Notes: generated from the sequence alone by a model not told the origin. A stretch of DNA of 64,000 nucleotides from Bacillus wiedmannii (GCF_001583695.1 NZ_LOBC01000061.1:169516-233515), one strand, 5' to 3'; positions 50,859-60,153 are shown, numbered from the stretch's first letter. A program made the numbers and translations.

Positions 50859-51516
50859 GTATAACTCAAAGTATGATGGGAATTTATTTTTAGTTACGTG
50901 TCCTAGATTAATTTCAGAAATTGATATGGAAAAAGATGAAGAATTTTATTGTGGTATATATAAATAAAATGAATACGATAATAAACAAGGCTCTGCAAGG
51001 GAAGTTGCAGAGCCTCAAAAGGGTATTGCCGAGATGTCGGACTCGACTAAGTAATGTTATCATAAAATTCTATTAAAAAAACCTGGTAAATGTGTCCAAA
51101 TGAAAATAGATCTTTAATAAAGTCAAAGGGATCCGCTTCCCGCAGCAGATCCCTTTAACTAGATAATGTTGATGAGCAAAAACTCATCTGGAGTACTTTT
51201 ATAGTAACAAGTGAAATTCGTTTTGTGTATTGAGAAAAAAAGAATTACTTCATTAAATCTTAAGAACTTATATTTTACTTCTTGTTATTATCATCATTTG
51301 TTGTGAGTGGCGTATGGTTATAAAATGGAGAAAAGACATGTAAACATATATAATTGTACTGAATTAAATAATAATCAAAAAAGACCTGCTGAAATAGGCA
51401 GGTCAACTTAAGGGGTTTATCCAACAGAATATTTCATATGATAACAGTTGTATTATAGTAAGTCTATCAGGTATATATTGAGAAAATTATTATGGATAAT
51501 ATATCACACACACGTA
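50859..51516. other. 658-base gene-free stretch with several hairpins
   Basis: No credible gene. Hairpins are spaced along it: AGGCTCTGCAA/TTGCAGAGCCT (50988-51015), small CCGA/TCGG and GTCG/CGAC stems (51029-51048), AAAGGGATC/GATCCCTTT (51125-51156), GATGAG/CTCATC (51170-51187), and GACCTGC/GCAGGTC (51384-51406). None is followed by a clear T run. A 36-codon frame without ribosome site lies at 50857-50967. This could be a structured RNA, a decayed repeat element or regulatory DNA. Confidence 0.45.
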
Positions 51517-51678
51517 TTAACGTTTAAAAAGTTGAGAAAGAAAATGAAAAAGCTTTTTATAAGAAAATAATGGCTGGTATTTATAATACGATTCATATTT
51601 CCACGCATCATGATTCGAGAATTGGAGTTGGTTCGGTACTGTTTTCTGCTTGATGGAACTAATATTCTGCTGCTTCAT
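51517..51678 (-). CDS. Small hypothetical protein, 53 residues
   Basis: It starts at ATG 51678 seven bases after AGGAGG, which is a strong site; the frame upstream to 51723 is not needed. The sequence MKQQNISSIKQKTVPNQLQF then DAWKYESYYKYQPLFSYKKL is basic and rich in aromatic residues, with no membrane segment. No family recognised. The strong ribosome site is the main support. Confidence 0.5.
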   Translation of the reverse strand: MKQQNISSIKQKTVPNQLQFSNHDAWKYESYYKYQPLFSYKKLFHFLSQLFKR

Positions 51679-51963
51679 ATAGTAACCTCCTGAATTCATA
51701 TGTATAAGATTAGTAGTATTCAAGGAAGAGTAATAAAATGTATATTTATTTTGTAATTCATTTTAAATGTGCTTTATTTATGTTTTAAAATTTATAAACA
51801 TAAATAGCCATTAAAACACCGTTGCTAAACAACCTTTAAAACGTAGAGAAGCATAAAATAATGAAAAAGCAAGCTGTTAGTCATGTATTGATTACTTTCA
51901 AGTCACATAAGTGATGATATAATAGGGATAGATGAAAGATAAAGAAAAGCAGGTGACTCTTTT

Positions 51964-54081
51964 TTGTTTACAAAAGCACAAGAACTTTTAGCGTCTTATT
52001 TCGGTTATTCGTCATTCCGAAGAGGACAAGATGAAACAATTAAAAATGTATTAGATGGGAAAGATACAGTCTGTATTATGCCTACGGGTGGTGGTAAGTC
52101 AATTTGTTATCAAATTCCCGCATTAGTATTCGAAGGAACGACGTTAGTTATATCACCTTTAATATCACTTATGAAGGACCAAGTAGATACATTAGTGCAA
52201 AACGGTATTTCAGCTACTTATATTAATAGTTCTATTTCTATTACAGAAGCGAATCAACGAATTCAATTGGCAAAACAAGGACATTATAAGTTACTTTATG
52301 TGGCGCCGGAGCGTCTTGATTCAATGGAGTTTGTTGATCAACTTATGGATATGAAAATTCCGATGATTGCAATTGATGAGGCACACTGTATTTCGCAGTG
52401 GGGACATGATTTCCGTCCGAGTTATTTACATATACATCGCATATTAGATTATCTTCCAGAAAAGCCGCTCGTACTAGCATTAACTGCGACGGCGACACCA
52501 CAAGTTCGTGAAGATATTTGCAACACGCTTGGAATTAATCAAGAAAATACGATTATGACAACGTTTGAGCGCGAAAACTTATCATTTTCTGTTATTAAAG
52601 GACAAGATCGTAATGCATATTTAGCGGATTATATTCGTCAAAATCAAAAAGAATCTGGGATTATATATGCAGCTACTAGAAAAGTAGTTGATCAATTGTA
52701 TGAGGATTTAATGAAAGCGGGAGTATCTGTATCAAAATACCATGCTGGTATGAGTGATACAGATCGAAATGAGCAGCAAGAACTCTTTTTACGTGATGAA
52801 GTGAGTGTAATGGTAGCGACATCTGCATTCGGTATGGGGATTGATAAATCGAATATTCGTTACGTTATCCATTATCAACTGCCAAAAAATATGGAAAGTT
52901 ATTACCAAGAAGCAGGACGTGCTGGCCGTGACGGATTAGATAGTGCATGTATATTGCTATATTCTTCTCAAGATGTGCAAGTACAGCGCTTTTTAATTGA
53001 TCAATCGACAGGTGAATCTCGATTTTCAAATGAACTTGAAAAACTGCAAAATATGACTGATTACTGTCATACAGAACAATGTTTACAATCATTTATTTTG
53101 CAATACTTTGGAGAAGAACCGAAAGAAGATTGTGGCCGCTGCGAAAATTGTACGGACGACCGCGAAAGTATCGATGTGACGAGAGAATCACAAATGGTTC
53201 TATCTTGCATGATTAGAACGAACCAACGATTTGGAAAACAAATGATTGCACAAGTTTTAACTGGTTCGAAAAATAAGAAAGTTATTGAATTCAATTTTCA
53301 TACTTTACCAACATACGGGTTACTATCAAATCGTAGCGTAAAAGAAGTTAGTGAATTTATTGAGTTTCTAATTTCAGATGAGTTAATTGCAGTTGAACAT
53401 GGTACGTATCCAACATTAAAAGTAACAGAAAAAGGGAAAGAAGTATTATTGGGTAAAGAGAATGTTTTACGTAAAGAACGAGTAGAGACAAGACAAATTG
53501 TTCAAGATCATCCTTTATTTGAAGTGCTTCGCGAAGTACGTAAAGAAATTGCGCAAGGAGAAGGTGTACCTCCATTCGTTATTTTCTCTGATCAAACGTT
53601 GAAAGATATGTGTGCAAAAATGCCGCAAAGTGACTCTGAACTTTTAACTGTGAAAGGGATCGGCGAACATAAACTTGCGAAGTATGGTTCTCATTTCTTA
53701 CAAGCAGTTCAGCACTTTATTAAGGACAATCCAAACTATGCTGAAACAGTTAAAACAGAAGTGGTGACAGAGCGGAAAAAGTCAGGGAAAGCTTCAGCAA
53801 ATTCTCATTTAGAAACGTATGAAATGTATAAACAAGGCATTGATCTAGATGAAATTGCGAAAGAACGTGGCTTATCAAGACAAACAATTGAAAATCATTT
53901 AATTCGCTCTTTTGAAGATGGAATGGGAATAGACTGGAACAGTTTTGTTCCTGCAGAATATGAATCACTGATTGAAACTGCCGTGCAAAATGCAGAGGGT
54001 GGTCTGAAATCAATTAAGGAACAACTTCCAAATGAAGTGAGTTACTTTATGATTCGTGCATATTTACAATTTAGAAAGTAG
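51964..54081 (+). CDS. recQ: ATP-dependent DNA helicase RecQ
   Basis: A 705-residue superfamily 2 helicase. Order: DEAH helicase core with Walker A MPTGGGKSICYQ and Walker B AIDEAHCISQWGHDFRPSY, helicase C domain ending YYQEAGRAGRDGLDS, a four-cysteine zinc site (YCHTEQC, then CGRCENC), RQC winged helix, HRDC (about 515-590), and an extra C-terminal helix-turn-helix (LDEIAKERGLSRQTIENHLI). It unwinds DNA from 3' to 5' in recombination repair. It starts at TTG 51964 after GCAGGTGA. The GGCT gene follows 25 bases downstream, probably cotranscribed. Confidence 0.95.
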   Translation: MFTKAQELLASYFGYSSFRRGQDETIKNVLDGKDTVCIMPTGGGKSICYQIPALVFEGTTLVISPLISLMKDQVDTLVQNGISATYINSSISITEANQRIQLAKQGHYKLLYVAPERLDSMEFVDQLMDMKIPMIAIDEAHCISQWGHDFRPSYLHIHRILDYLPEKPLVLALTATATPQVREDICNTLGINQENTIMTTFERENLSFSVIKGQDRNAYLADYIRQNQKESGIIYAATRKVVDQLYEDLMKAGVSVSKYHAGMSDTDRNEQQELFLRDEVSVMVATSAFGMGIDKSNIRYVIHYQLPKNMESYYQEAGRAGRDGLDSACILLYSSQDVQVQRFLIDQSTGESRFSNELEKLQNMTDYCHTEQCLQSFILQYFGEEPKEDCGRCENCTDDRESIDVTRESQMVLSCMIRTNQRFGKQMIAQVLTGSKNKKVIEFNFHTLPTYGLLSNRSVKEVSEFIEFLISDELIAVEHGTYPTLKVTEKGKEVLLGKENVLRKERVETRQIVQDHPLFEVLREVRKEIAQGEGVPPFVIFSDQTLKDMCAKMPQSDSELLTVKGIGEHKLAKYGSHFLQAVQHFIKDNPNYAETVKTEVVTERKKSGKASANSHLETYEMYKQGIDLDEIAKERGLSRQTIENHLIRSFEDGMGIDWNSFVPAEYESLIETAVQNAEGGLKSIKEQLPNEVSYFMIRAYLQFRK

Positions 54082-54106
54082 ATAGATATAAAGGGGATAG
54101 GGATAT

Positions 54107-54490
54107 ATGCATCACGTTTTCGTGTATGGCACATTAAGAAAAGAGCAAACGAATGCTCATTTTATGCAAGGTGCAATATGCATCGCAGACGGAGCATGGA
54201 CGTATGGTAAATTATTTGATACAAACGAAGGGTATCCGGCAATGATTTGTTCAAATGAGGACAAAGTATACGGAGAAGTTTATGAAGTAAATGAGGTTGT
54301 TCTGCAAAAATTAGATGAACTTGAAGAATATACAGGTAATGCAGAAAGTGATTTATATGACCGAATCACCGAAACGGTTTATTTAGGTGATAGAGAAATA
54401 CGTGCATTTGTGTATGTTGCTCAAGATAAAAAAATGCTAAAGAAAGTTATCATTTCTGGTGATTGGGTGAAGTATCAACAAGGACAATAA
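54107..54490 (+). CDS. Gamma-glutamylcyclotransferase-like protein (AIG2/GGCT)
   Basis: A 127-residue GGCT-fold protein: the glycine-rich substrate loop VFVYGTLRKEQTNAH near the N-terminus, GYPAMICSNEDKVYGEVYEV in the core, and ELEEYTG with the probable catalytic acidic residue. Family members cyclise gamma-glutamyl groups to 5-oxoproline. It starts at ATG 54107 behind AAGGGGATAGGG and ends at a hairpin. Confidence 0.88.
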   Translation: MHHVFVYGTLRKEQTNAHFMQGAICIADGAWTYGKLFDTNEGYPAMICSNEDKVYGEVYEVNEVVLQKLDELEEYTGNAESDLYDRITETVYLGDREIRAFVYVAQDKKMLKKVIISGDWVKYQQGQ

Positions 54491-54503
54491 AGGCAGCCGT
54501 AGA

Positions 54504-54540
54504 AGCAGATAGTGGGAACATCCATTATCTGTTTTTTAAA
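54504..54540 (+). terminator. Terminator after recQ-GGCT
   Basis: CAGATAGTGG (54506-54515) pairs with CCATTATCTG (54522-54531), then six T. Confidence 0.88.
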
Positions 54541-54609
54541 TTGACAATTTCAAAATTCTGATTATTTTGATAAAATGTAAATGAAGGGAAATCAAAAGGA
54601 GGATTTTTC

Positions 54610-54642
54610 ATGGGTATCAGAAATTTAGTTTCCCACCTGTAG
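54610..54642 (+). CDS. Possible 10-codon leader peptide
   Basis: ATG 54610 follows AAAGGAGG with ideal spacing and opens MGIRNLVSHL then TAG. It ends 31 bases before the methyltransferase start. It may be a translated leader or a relic start; no attenuator hairpin is evident. Confidence 0.35.
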   Translation: MGIRNLVSHL

Positions 54643-54673
54643 CAGAAAAATAATATACAGGAGGAGAATATTA

Positions 54674-55417
54674 ATGAACGAATTAAATGTAAAAGAATTT
54701 TATAAAAAACAATTTGAACTACTAAGCTATGATGTAAATAATGAAAATTGGTTACAGGAAGTTGCGAAAGAAGTTAAAGAACAAGTTGGATATCCATTTC
54801 AGTCGATGTTAGAACTAGGAGCAGGAAATGGTGGATTTGCAAGAGCGATGTCTAATTTGAATGTAAAGATGACTACAGTTGAGCTAGTACGAGAGTTAGT
54901 TATGTTTGCGAAAGAACATTCTACTAATGATATTGTTATTCACTGTGCTGACTTTTATAAAATTAATTTTGAAGAAAAGTTTGATGTCGTTACTTATTTG
55001 GACGGATTTGGTGTAGGAACGGATGCAGAACAATTATTTTTATTAAAACGCATCCATAGTTGGTTAAAAGATGATGGGTGTGCACTTATTGATATTTATC
55101 AACCTTTATATTGGGAAAAAGCAAGTGGGCAAGAAATGACCTTAAGTGCAGCTATGCGAAAATATGAATATGATAGTATAAATGAAAGAATGTTAGATCA
55201 TTGGTGGCATCCTAATAATCCAAATGATATAGTTACACAGTCTTTACGTTGTTATACGGTAGATGAGATTAGCAATCTATGTGCTGAAGCTGGTTTAAGT
55301 ATTGTAGGAGTCTTCCCAGGAGGAGCATATGATTTTGAAAAACGAAAATATAAAGAATTAGCAACTTTAAATGAATGTTTGGCGTACCGAATTAAAATAA
55401 AGAAGAGTAGAGATTAA
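54674..55417 (+). CDS. Class I SAM-dependent methyltransferase
   Basis: A 247-residue methyltransferase: motif I MLELGAGNGGFARAMS (about 41-56), post-I TTVELVRELV, motif II-like CADFYKINFEEKFDVVTYLDGFGVG, then IHSWLKDDGCALIDIYQP. The C-terminal half has LDHWWHPNNPNDIVTQSLRC and ends with a basic stretch. The substrate is unknown. It starts at ATG 54674 behind AGGAGGAG. A very strong terminator begins within the last codons. Confidence 0.85.
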   Translation: MNELNVKEFYKKQFELLSYDVNNENWLQEVAKEVKEQVGYPFQSMLELGAGNGGFARAMSNLNVKMTTVELVRELVMFAKEHSTNDIVIHCADFYKINFEEKFDVVTYLDGFGVGTDAEQLFLLKRIHSWLKDDGCALIDIYQPLYWEKASGQEMTLSAAMRKYEYDSINERMLDHWWHPNNPNDIVTQSLRCYTVDEISNLCAEAGLSIVGVFPGGAYDFEKRKYKELATLNECLAYRIKIKKSRD

Positions 55418-55434
55418 TCTCTACTCTTCTTTAT
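55399..55434 (+). terminator. Terminator after methyltransferase gene
   Basis: Sixteen-base perfect arms AAAGAAGAGTAGAGAT and ATCTCTACTCTTCTTT (55399-55432) with a two-base gap. The left arm encodes the last residues. Confidence 0.9.
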
Positions 55435-55533
55435 TTTGGAAAATTCTTACTGAAACTATTGACTTTATAAATGGATTTTTAATACAATTGTATTTCGACT
55501 GAAAAATTAGAACGGACAGGAGGGAATCATCAA

Positions 55534-57609
55534 ATGAACAACATTTTTGAAGAAGAGTTACAAAGGATGAAAGATACATTAAGTACGATGGATGATCAAT
55601 TAGAACAGCTCGAAAACATTCCGGTTTATTATGGAGATGATTTTAAAGAACAAATTCTAGAAAGTATGAGGGAGTCTAATAGACAAAACTTACGTATTGG
55701 TGTGCATGAGCCATACTTTGGGAGACTAGACTTTCAAGAGGATGGCAAGGAAGAAGTTATGCCGATTTACATCGGTAAAGTAGGTGTTTCACATAAAGAC
55801 ACAATGAAACCAATTGTAATTGATTGGCGGGCACCTGTCGCAAGTATGTTTTATTCATTTACCGGCGGTGATGAATTAGCGTTTTATCAATCACCAGACG
55901 GATTAGTAGAAGGTGATGTGTATTTAAAGCGGAACATCTCGATCCGAAGAAGAGAACTAGAACGTGTTGTTGATACATACGTGAAAGGAAATGAAGATGT
56001 ATCGCATGCCGATGATTTTCTTCTATATCGATTAGGTGAGAATAAAGATAATAAACTAAAGGATATTGTTTCGACGATACAATCAGAGCAAAACGATATT
56101 ATTCGTGCGGAAAGAAACTTACCATTATTAATTCAAGGGGTTGCAGGGAGCGGAAAAACAACAATCGCTTTACATCGCCTTGCTTTTTTAATTTATGAAT
56201 ATCGTGAGCAGCTAGAAGCTGAGAGAATGATTGTATTCGCTCCGAATAGTCTGTTTTTGGACTATATTTCGAGTGTACTTCCTGAATTAGGTGTAGGGAA
56301 TATTAGTCAAACAACATTTCCGGATTGGGCATTACGCATGTTAGATGATTCGGTGAAACTGAAGCAGACAGAAGAAAAATTGAAAGAAGCATTTTCTATT
56401 AATCGTGATGAAGAAAAGGTTATGCTCGGTAAATTGAAAGGCACGCTGGAATTTAAGTCCTTTATTGAAGAGAGAATGGTTCAATTTGAAAAAGAATTAA
56501 TACCAACAAGTGATTTTGAGGCATGGGACAAAGCTATTATTCCAGTAGAAGACATAAAAAAATGGATGCAAGTTGAATATAAACACTATCCATTAAAGAA
56601 AAGAAGAGAAAGATTAGTCGGCCGAATGAAGCGCTGGATTGAAATTGAACTGAAAAAGTATGGAGAAACAAACGAGAAGAAATTATTAAAAAAAGAAGCG
56701 ACAAAGAGATTGAACACCTATATGAAGTTTTGGCCGAAAATGAGCCCACTTTCACTATATAGTTCAATATTGAAAAGTAAAGAAATACTCGAAGTATTGC
56801 CTGAAGAACTTGTGAAAGAAACTGAAAAGAGTTGTCGTAAAAAAGAAGTGTATGTAGAAGATTTACCAGCTTTAATTTACATACATCACCGTATAACAGG
56901 TATTGAAATCGGACAGAAATTCCATCACGTCGTTATTGATGAAGCGCAAGATTTTTCACCATTCCAAGTGTATGTATTAAAAGAAATTACACTAGGTAAT
57001 TCTTTTACTATATTAGGTGATTTATCTCAAGCAATTTATGATTATCAAGGGATTGAAGATTGGGATGCTTTTAAGGAAGTATTCCAAGAAACAGGTTATT
57101 ATGAACTGACAAGAAGTTATCGTTCTACAAAAGAAATTATTGAATTTGCGAACGAAATAATTAAAAATGCAGAGATTCCAGTTGGACTCGCAACACCAGT
57201 TTTTCGTAGTGGTGAAGAGGTTAAAGTAATCCATGCAGAAGATCAATTTAATGAGATTATGAAGACGTTAAAACATCTACAAAACGAAGATGTGAAAACA
57301 ATTGCGGTAATAGGAAGAACAGATGATGAATGCCGCGATATATATGAGAAATTAACAAATGCCGGACTGGCTGTAAACGTCATTGAAGCAGATCAAAGTA
57401 AATATGAAGGTGGTATTTCAGTAGTGCCTGTATACTTGGCGAAAGGGCTAGAATTTGATGCCGTTCTACTAATCGATGTTGACGAAGAACATTATAAAAA
57501 TACAAAACACGATGCGAAGTTACTATATGTCGGATGTACAAGGTCGCTTCATGATTTATGGATTTTTCATAGCGGGAAAGCATCGCCTTTAATTAAAGGA
57601 ATAAAATAA
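55534..57609 (+). CDS. helD: HelD-like RNA polymerase recycling ATPase (UvrD/Rep family)
   Basis: A 691-residue superfamily 1 ATPase. An N-terminal coiled coil (EEELQRMKDTLSTMDDQLEQ) and the conserved YIGKVGVSHKDTMKPIVIDWRAPVASMFY block are typical of HelD. Walker A is GVAGSGKTTIALHRLAFL, Walker B VIDEAQDFS, then TILGDLSQAIYDYQG, and the C-terminal VYLAKGLEFDAVLLIDVDEE with VGCTRSLHDL. HelD binds RNA polymerase and removes it from stalled or post-termination complexes. It starts at ATG 55534 behind AGGAGGG. It has its own terminator. Confidence 0.93.
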   Translation: MNNIFEEELQRMKDTLSTMDDQLEQLENIPVYYGDDFKEQILESMRESNRQNLRIGVHEPYFGRLDFQEDGKEEVMPIYIGKVGVSHKDTMKPIVIDWRAPVASMFYSFTGGDELAFYQSPDGLVEGDVYLKRNISIRRRELERVVDTYVKGNEDVSHADDFLLYRLGENKDNKLKDIVSTIQSEQNDIIRAERNLPLLIQGVAGSGKTTIALHRLAFLIYEYREQLEAERMIVFAPNSLFLDYISSVLPELGVGNISQTTFPDWALRMLDDSVKLKQTEEKLKEAFSINRDEEKVMLGKLKGTLEFKSFIEERMVQFEKELIPTSDFEAWDKAIIPVEDIKKWMQVEYKHYPLKKRRERLVGRMKRWIEIELKKYGETNEKKLLKKEATKRLNTYMKFWPKMSPLSLYSSILKSKEILEVLPEELVKETEKSCRKKEVYVEDLPALIYIHHRITGIEIGQKFHHVVIDEAQDFSPFQVYVLKEITLGNSFTILGDLSQAIYDYQGIEDWDAFKEVFQETGYYELTRSYRSTKEIIEFANEIIKNAEIPVGLATPVFRSGEEVKVIHAEDQFNEIMKTLKHLQNEDVKTIAVIGRTDDECRDIYEKLTNAGLAVNVIEADQSKYEGGISVVPVYLAKGLEFDAVLLIDVDEEHYKNTKHDAKLLYVGCTRSLHDLWIFHSGKASPLIKGIK

Positions 57610-57611
57610 AT

Positions 57612-57664
57612 ATGAAAAACAAGAGGCTTTTCTAGTAACAAAAAAAGAACCTCTTGTTTTTCTA
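57612..57664 (+). terminator. Terminator after helD
   Basis: AAAACAAGAGG pairs with CCTCTTGTTTT across an A-rich loop, followed by TCTA. Confidence 0.85.
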
Positions 57665-57690
57665 TATAAAGACATGGAGAGAAAATAACT

Positions 57691-58047
57691 ATGATTACAA
57701 AGGTAATAACAAAAAGAAATTGGGAAATTGCAAAGATAAATGGAGAAATTAATGAAACTTCACTAAAAGAAGAGGGATTTATTCATTGCTCATTTTTAAA
57801 ACAGGCTTTAGAAGTTGCTGAAAAACATTTTAGTCATGAAGAAGATGTGTTATTACTGACAATTGATCCATCCTTAATAAAAGCAGAAATAAAATATGAA
57901 CTCGCTTCTAACGGTCAAGAATATCCGCATGTATATGGAGTAATTAATATTGAGGCAATTGTAGATGTTACCCCATTTACTAAAGAAAAAGGAGAGTTTA
58001 TATTACAAGAGGTACAAAATTATGATTGTAATAGCCGTTTAAACTAA
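57691..58047 (+). CDS. DUF952-family protein
   Basis: A 118-residue protein of the DUF952 family: EGFIHCSFLKQALEVAEKHF carries the conserved GFIHCS motif, and EYPHVYGVINIEAIVDVTPF the closing HxYG motif. The fold is related to ADP-ribosyltransferase-like domains, but activity is unproven. It starts at ATG 57691 with a GGAGAG site and is monocistronic. Confidence 0.85.
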   Translation: MITKVITKRNWEIAKINGEINETSLKEEGFIHCSFLKQALEVAEKHFSHEEDVLLLTIDPSLIKAEIKYELASNGQEYPHVYGVINIEAIVDVTPFTKEKGEFILQEVQNYDCNSRLN

Positions 58048-58052
58048 CAAGA

Positions 58053-58086
58053 AAAGCACAAATTATATAGTTTGTGTTTTTTTATT
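58053..58086 (+). terminator. Terminator after the DUF952 gene
   Basis: Short stem GCACAAA with TTTGTGT, then a seven-T run. Confidence 0.6.
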
Positions 58087-58127
58087 ATCTATTTTTTGTA
58101 AATACGTATTGTTTTTAGCACATTAAT

Positions 58128-58176
58128 ACTGTACGATACATAGTATAAAACATATACTGTATGACATATAGTAATG
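58128..58176 (+). promoter_or_regulatory. Candidate PadR operator region
   Basis: An interrupted inverted repeat, ATACATAGTATA then ATATACTGTATG, lies just before the PadR gene. Related ATAC/GTAT half-sites are typical of PadR binding sites. The boundaries are approximate. Confidence 0.4.
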
Positions 58177-58192
58177 GAAATGAGGTGAGTGA

Positions 58193-58540
58193 ATGGATGC
58201 TTTATTAAATTCGTTAATTACTGAACTAAGAAGAGGTACATTAACATTAGCGGTTTTAAGCCAGTTAAGAACACCGCAGTATGGGTATTCACTTGTCCAA
58301 TTATTGGAACAATCAGGGATTATAATCGATCAAAGTACTTTATATCCACTACTTCGCCGATTAGAAAAGCAGGAGCTAGTAACGAGTAGTTGGGATAAAA
58401 CGGAGAGTAGACCTCGTAAGTATTACGTTTTAAGTGAATACGGATTAGATATATTTTTGCAGCTGAAGAAAGAATGGATAAAGGATTCGAAAGAGCTTTA
58501 TAACCTATTAAAGGAGGAGGACAAAAATGAATTTGATTGA
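58193..58540 (+). CDS. PadR-family transcriptional regulator
   Basis: A 115-residue regulator with a PadR winged helix: LTLAVLSQLRTPQYGYSLVQ, LLEQSGIIIDQSTLYPLLRR, LEKQELVTSSWDKTESRPRK, YYVLSEYG, then a C-terminal dimerisation helix. It starts at ATG 58193 after GAGGTGAG. It overlaps the HAAS membrane-protein gene by 14 bases. PadR/HAAS pairs are common in Firmicutes, where the PadR protein represses its own operon until an envelope or drug signal releases it; the signal here is unknown. Confidence 0.9.
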   Translation: MDALLNSLITELRRGTLTLAVLSQLRTPQYGYSLVQLLEQSGIIIDQSTLYPLLRRLEKQELVTSSWDKTESRPRKYYVLSEYGLDIFLQLKKEWIKDSKELYNLLKEEDKNEFD

Positions 58541-59528
58541 TATTTATGTAGAAGAAGTAGCGAAGAGATTACCTGAAAAAAATCGTGAAGATATTATTCT
58601 TGAATTACGGTCAACAATCGAGGATATGTTACCTGATGATTATAGTGAAAACGACGAAAAAAGAGTTCTTGAAAAATTAGGAAGTCCCGTTTCATTGGCT
58701 AATGGATATTTGGATAGACCGATGCATTTAATTGGACCACGTTATTTTGATGTATATACGACGTTATTAAAAATGATTATACCAATTGCAGCTGTAATCG
58801 CACTCATTGCAATGGTTGCAGAAAATTTTGTAGGATATAATGGTGAGCAAGCGGTATTAAATGTTATTTTAAATTTGATAGGTAAAGGAATTGGGGAAAT
58901 TATCGAAGTAGGCCTCCATGTATTTTTCTGGTTGACACTTGTATTTGCTGTTATAGAAAGAACGGATAAAGAAAAGGACCCACAACCATTAACAACAAGT
59001 TTAAAAAAATGGACGCCAGATGATTTGAAAAATATTTCGTATATCCCGAAGAAAAAGGCGATCTCAAAGTTTGAAGTGTTTGGAGGTTTGATGTGGACTG
59101 CAATATGGGCCACACTTTACTTTTATGCGAATCATCTTGTAGGTGTATATCATGGTACAGAAAGCGGACTGAAGTTTGTCGCGCCAACTTTTAATCAAGA
59201 TGTGTTACTTCAGTATTGGCCAATCGTTTTAATTATGATCGTGTTTGAAATAGATATATCTCTTTATAAGTTAGTACAAGGACAATGGACGAAAAAGTTG
59301 GCACTTGGGAATGCTATACTTCAAATAGCTGGAACAATAGTATTCATTGTAATTGTAGTAAATCCGCATTTATTTAACGAAGGATTTATTACGTATGTGG
59401 CAAATGTGTTTACTACTTCTCCAGAGGAATTTAAAAAGTGGTTAATTGGTGGAGGTATTATCATTTATATTTTATCTGCGGTATTAAATATATTTGATGG
59501 TTTCCGAAAAGCTCGTATTCGTATGTAG
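58527..59528 (+). CDS. HAAS-domain membrane protein
   Basis: A 333-residue protein. The N-terminal HAAS domain (about 1-65: YVEEVAKRLPEKNREDIILE, LRSTIEDMLPDDYS, then VLEKLGSPVSLANGYL) is followed by about six membrane segments separated by a large cytoplasmic loop (EKDPQPLTTSLKKWTPDDLK). It is the partner of the overlapping PadR gene and is probably regulated by it. Transport activity is not evident. It starts at ATG 58527 after AAGGAGGAGG inside the PadR gene's end. Confidence 0.85.
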   Translation: MNLIDIYVEEVAKRLPEKNREDIILELRSTIEDMLPDDYSENDEKRVLEKLGSPVSLANGYLDRPMHLIGPRYFDVYTTLLKMIIPIAAVIALIAMVAENFVGYNGEQAVLNVILNLIGKGIGEIIEVGLHVFFWLTLVFAVIERTDKEKDPQPLTTSLKKWTPDDLKNISYIPKKKAISKFEVFGGLMWTAIWATLYFYANHLVGVYHGTESGLKFVAPTFNQDVLLQYWPIVLIMIVFEIDISLYKLVQGQWTKKLALGNAILQIAGTIVFIVIVVNPHLFNEGFITYVANVFTTSPEEFKKWLIGGGIIIYILSAVLNIFDGFRKARIRM

Positions 59529-59571
59529 TAGTGAAAGGAAAGAAGATATACTTTATGAAAGGAAGAAAGCA

Positions 59572-60084
59572 ATGATAAGGGAAGCAAGGAAACAAGATGT
59601 AACATACATGTTAGATATTTATAATGATGCTATATTGAATACAACAGCCGTCTATACGTATAAACCTGTAACCCTTGAAAATAGAATAGATTGGTATGAA
59701 CAAAAAAAGGCTAACGGCTATCCGATTTTAGTATGTGAATTAGATAATAAAATAGTAGGATTTGCGACATTTGGCCCGTTTAGAGCTTGGCCTGCCTATA
59801 AATATTCAATTGAGCATTCTGTGTATGTTCATAAGGAATATAGAAAAAATGGGATAGGAACTTCTTTAATGAAAGCATTGATTACAGTTGCAAAAGAAAG
59901 GGAATATATGACCTTAATTGCTGGAATTGATGCAGAAAATGAGAAAAGCATTGTCTTACATGAAAACTATGGATTTGTTCATGCGGGGACAATTAAGAAG
60001 GCTGGTTATAAGTTTAACAGGTGGTTAGATTTAGCTTTTTATCAATTGGAGCTTAATGGTCCTAAAAAGCCTACGGAAGAGTAA
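59572..60084 (+). CDS. Phosphinothricin-acetyltransferase-like GNAT protein
   Basis: A 170-residue GNAT. MIREARKQDVTYMLDIYNDA, ILNTTAVYTYKPVTLENRID, FGPFRAWPAYKYSIEHSVYV and YRKNGIGTSLMKALI are characteristic of the PAT/MnaT branch, which acetylates phosphinothricin or methionine derivatives. A resistance role is not implied. The frame is open to 59494, but ATG 59572 behind AAAGGAAG is the family start; the gene begins 43 bases after the HAAS stop and may be in the same transcript. Confidence 0.87.
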   Translation: MIREARKQDVTYMLDIYNDAILNTTAVYTYKPVTLENRIDWYEQKKANGYPILVCELDNKIVGFATFGPFRAWPAYKYSIEHSVYVHKEYRKNGIGTSLMKALITVAKEREYMTLIAGIDAENEKSIVLHENYGFVHAGTIKKAGYKFNRWLDLAFYQLELNGPKKPTEE

Positions 60085-60113
60085 ATGTTTGCGTTATGCG
60101 AATTATGTATTTT

Positions 60114-60153
60114 AGAAAGATAGTATGGGAAAATTTCATGCTATCTTTTTTAT
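60114..60153 (+). terminator. Terminator after the PAT-like gene
   Basis: AAAGATAGTATG (60116-60127) pairs with CATGCTATCTTT (60137-60148) with one wobble, then T. Confidence 0.85.
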
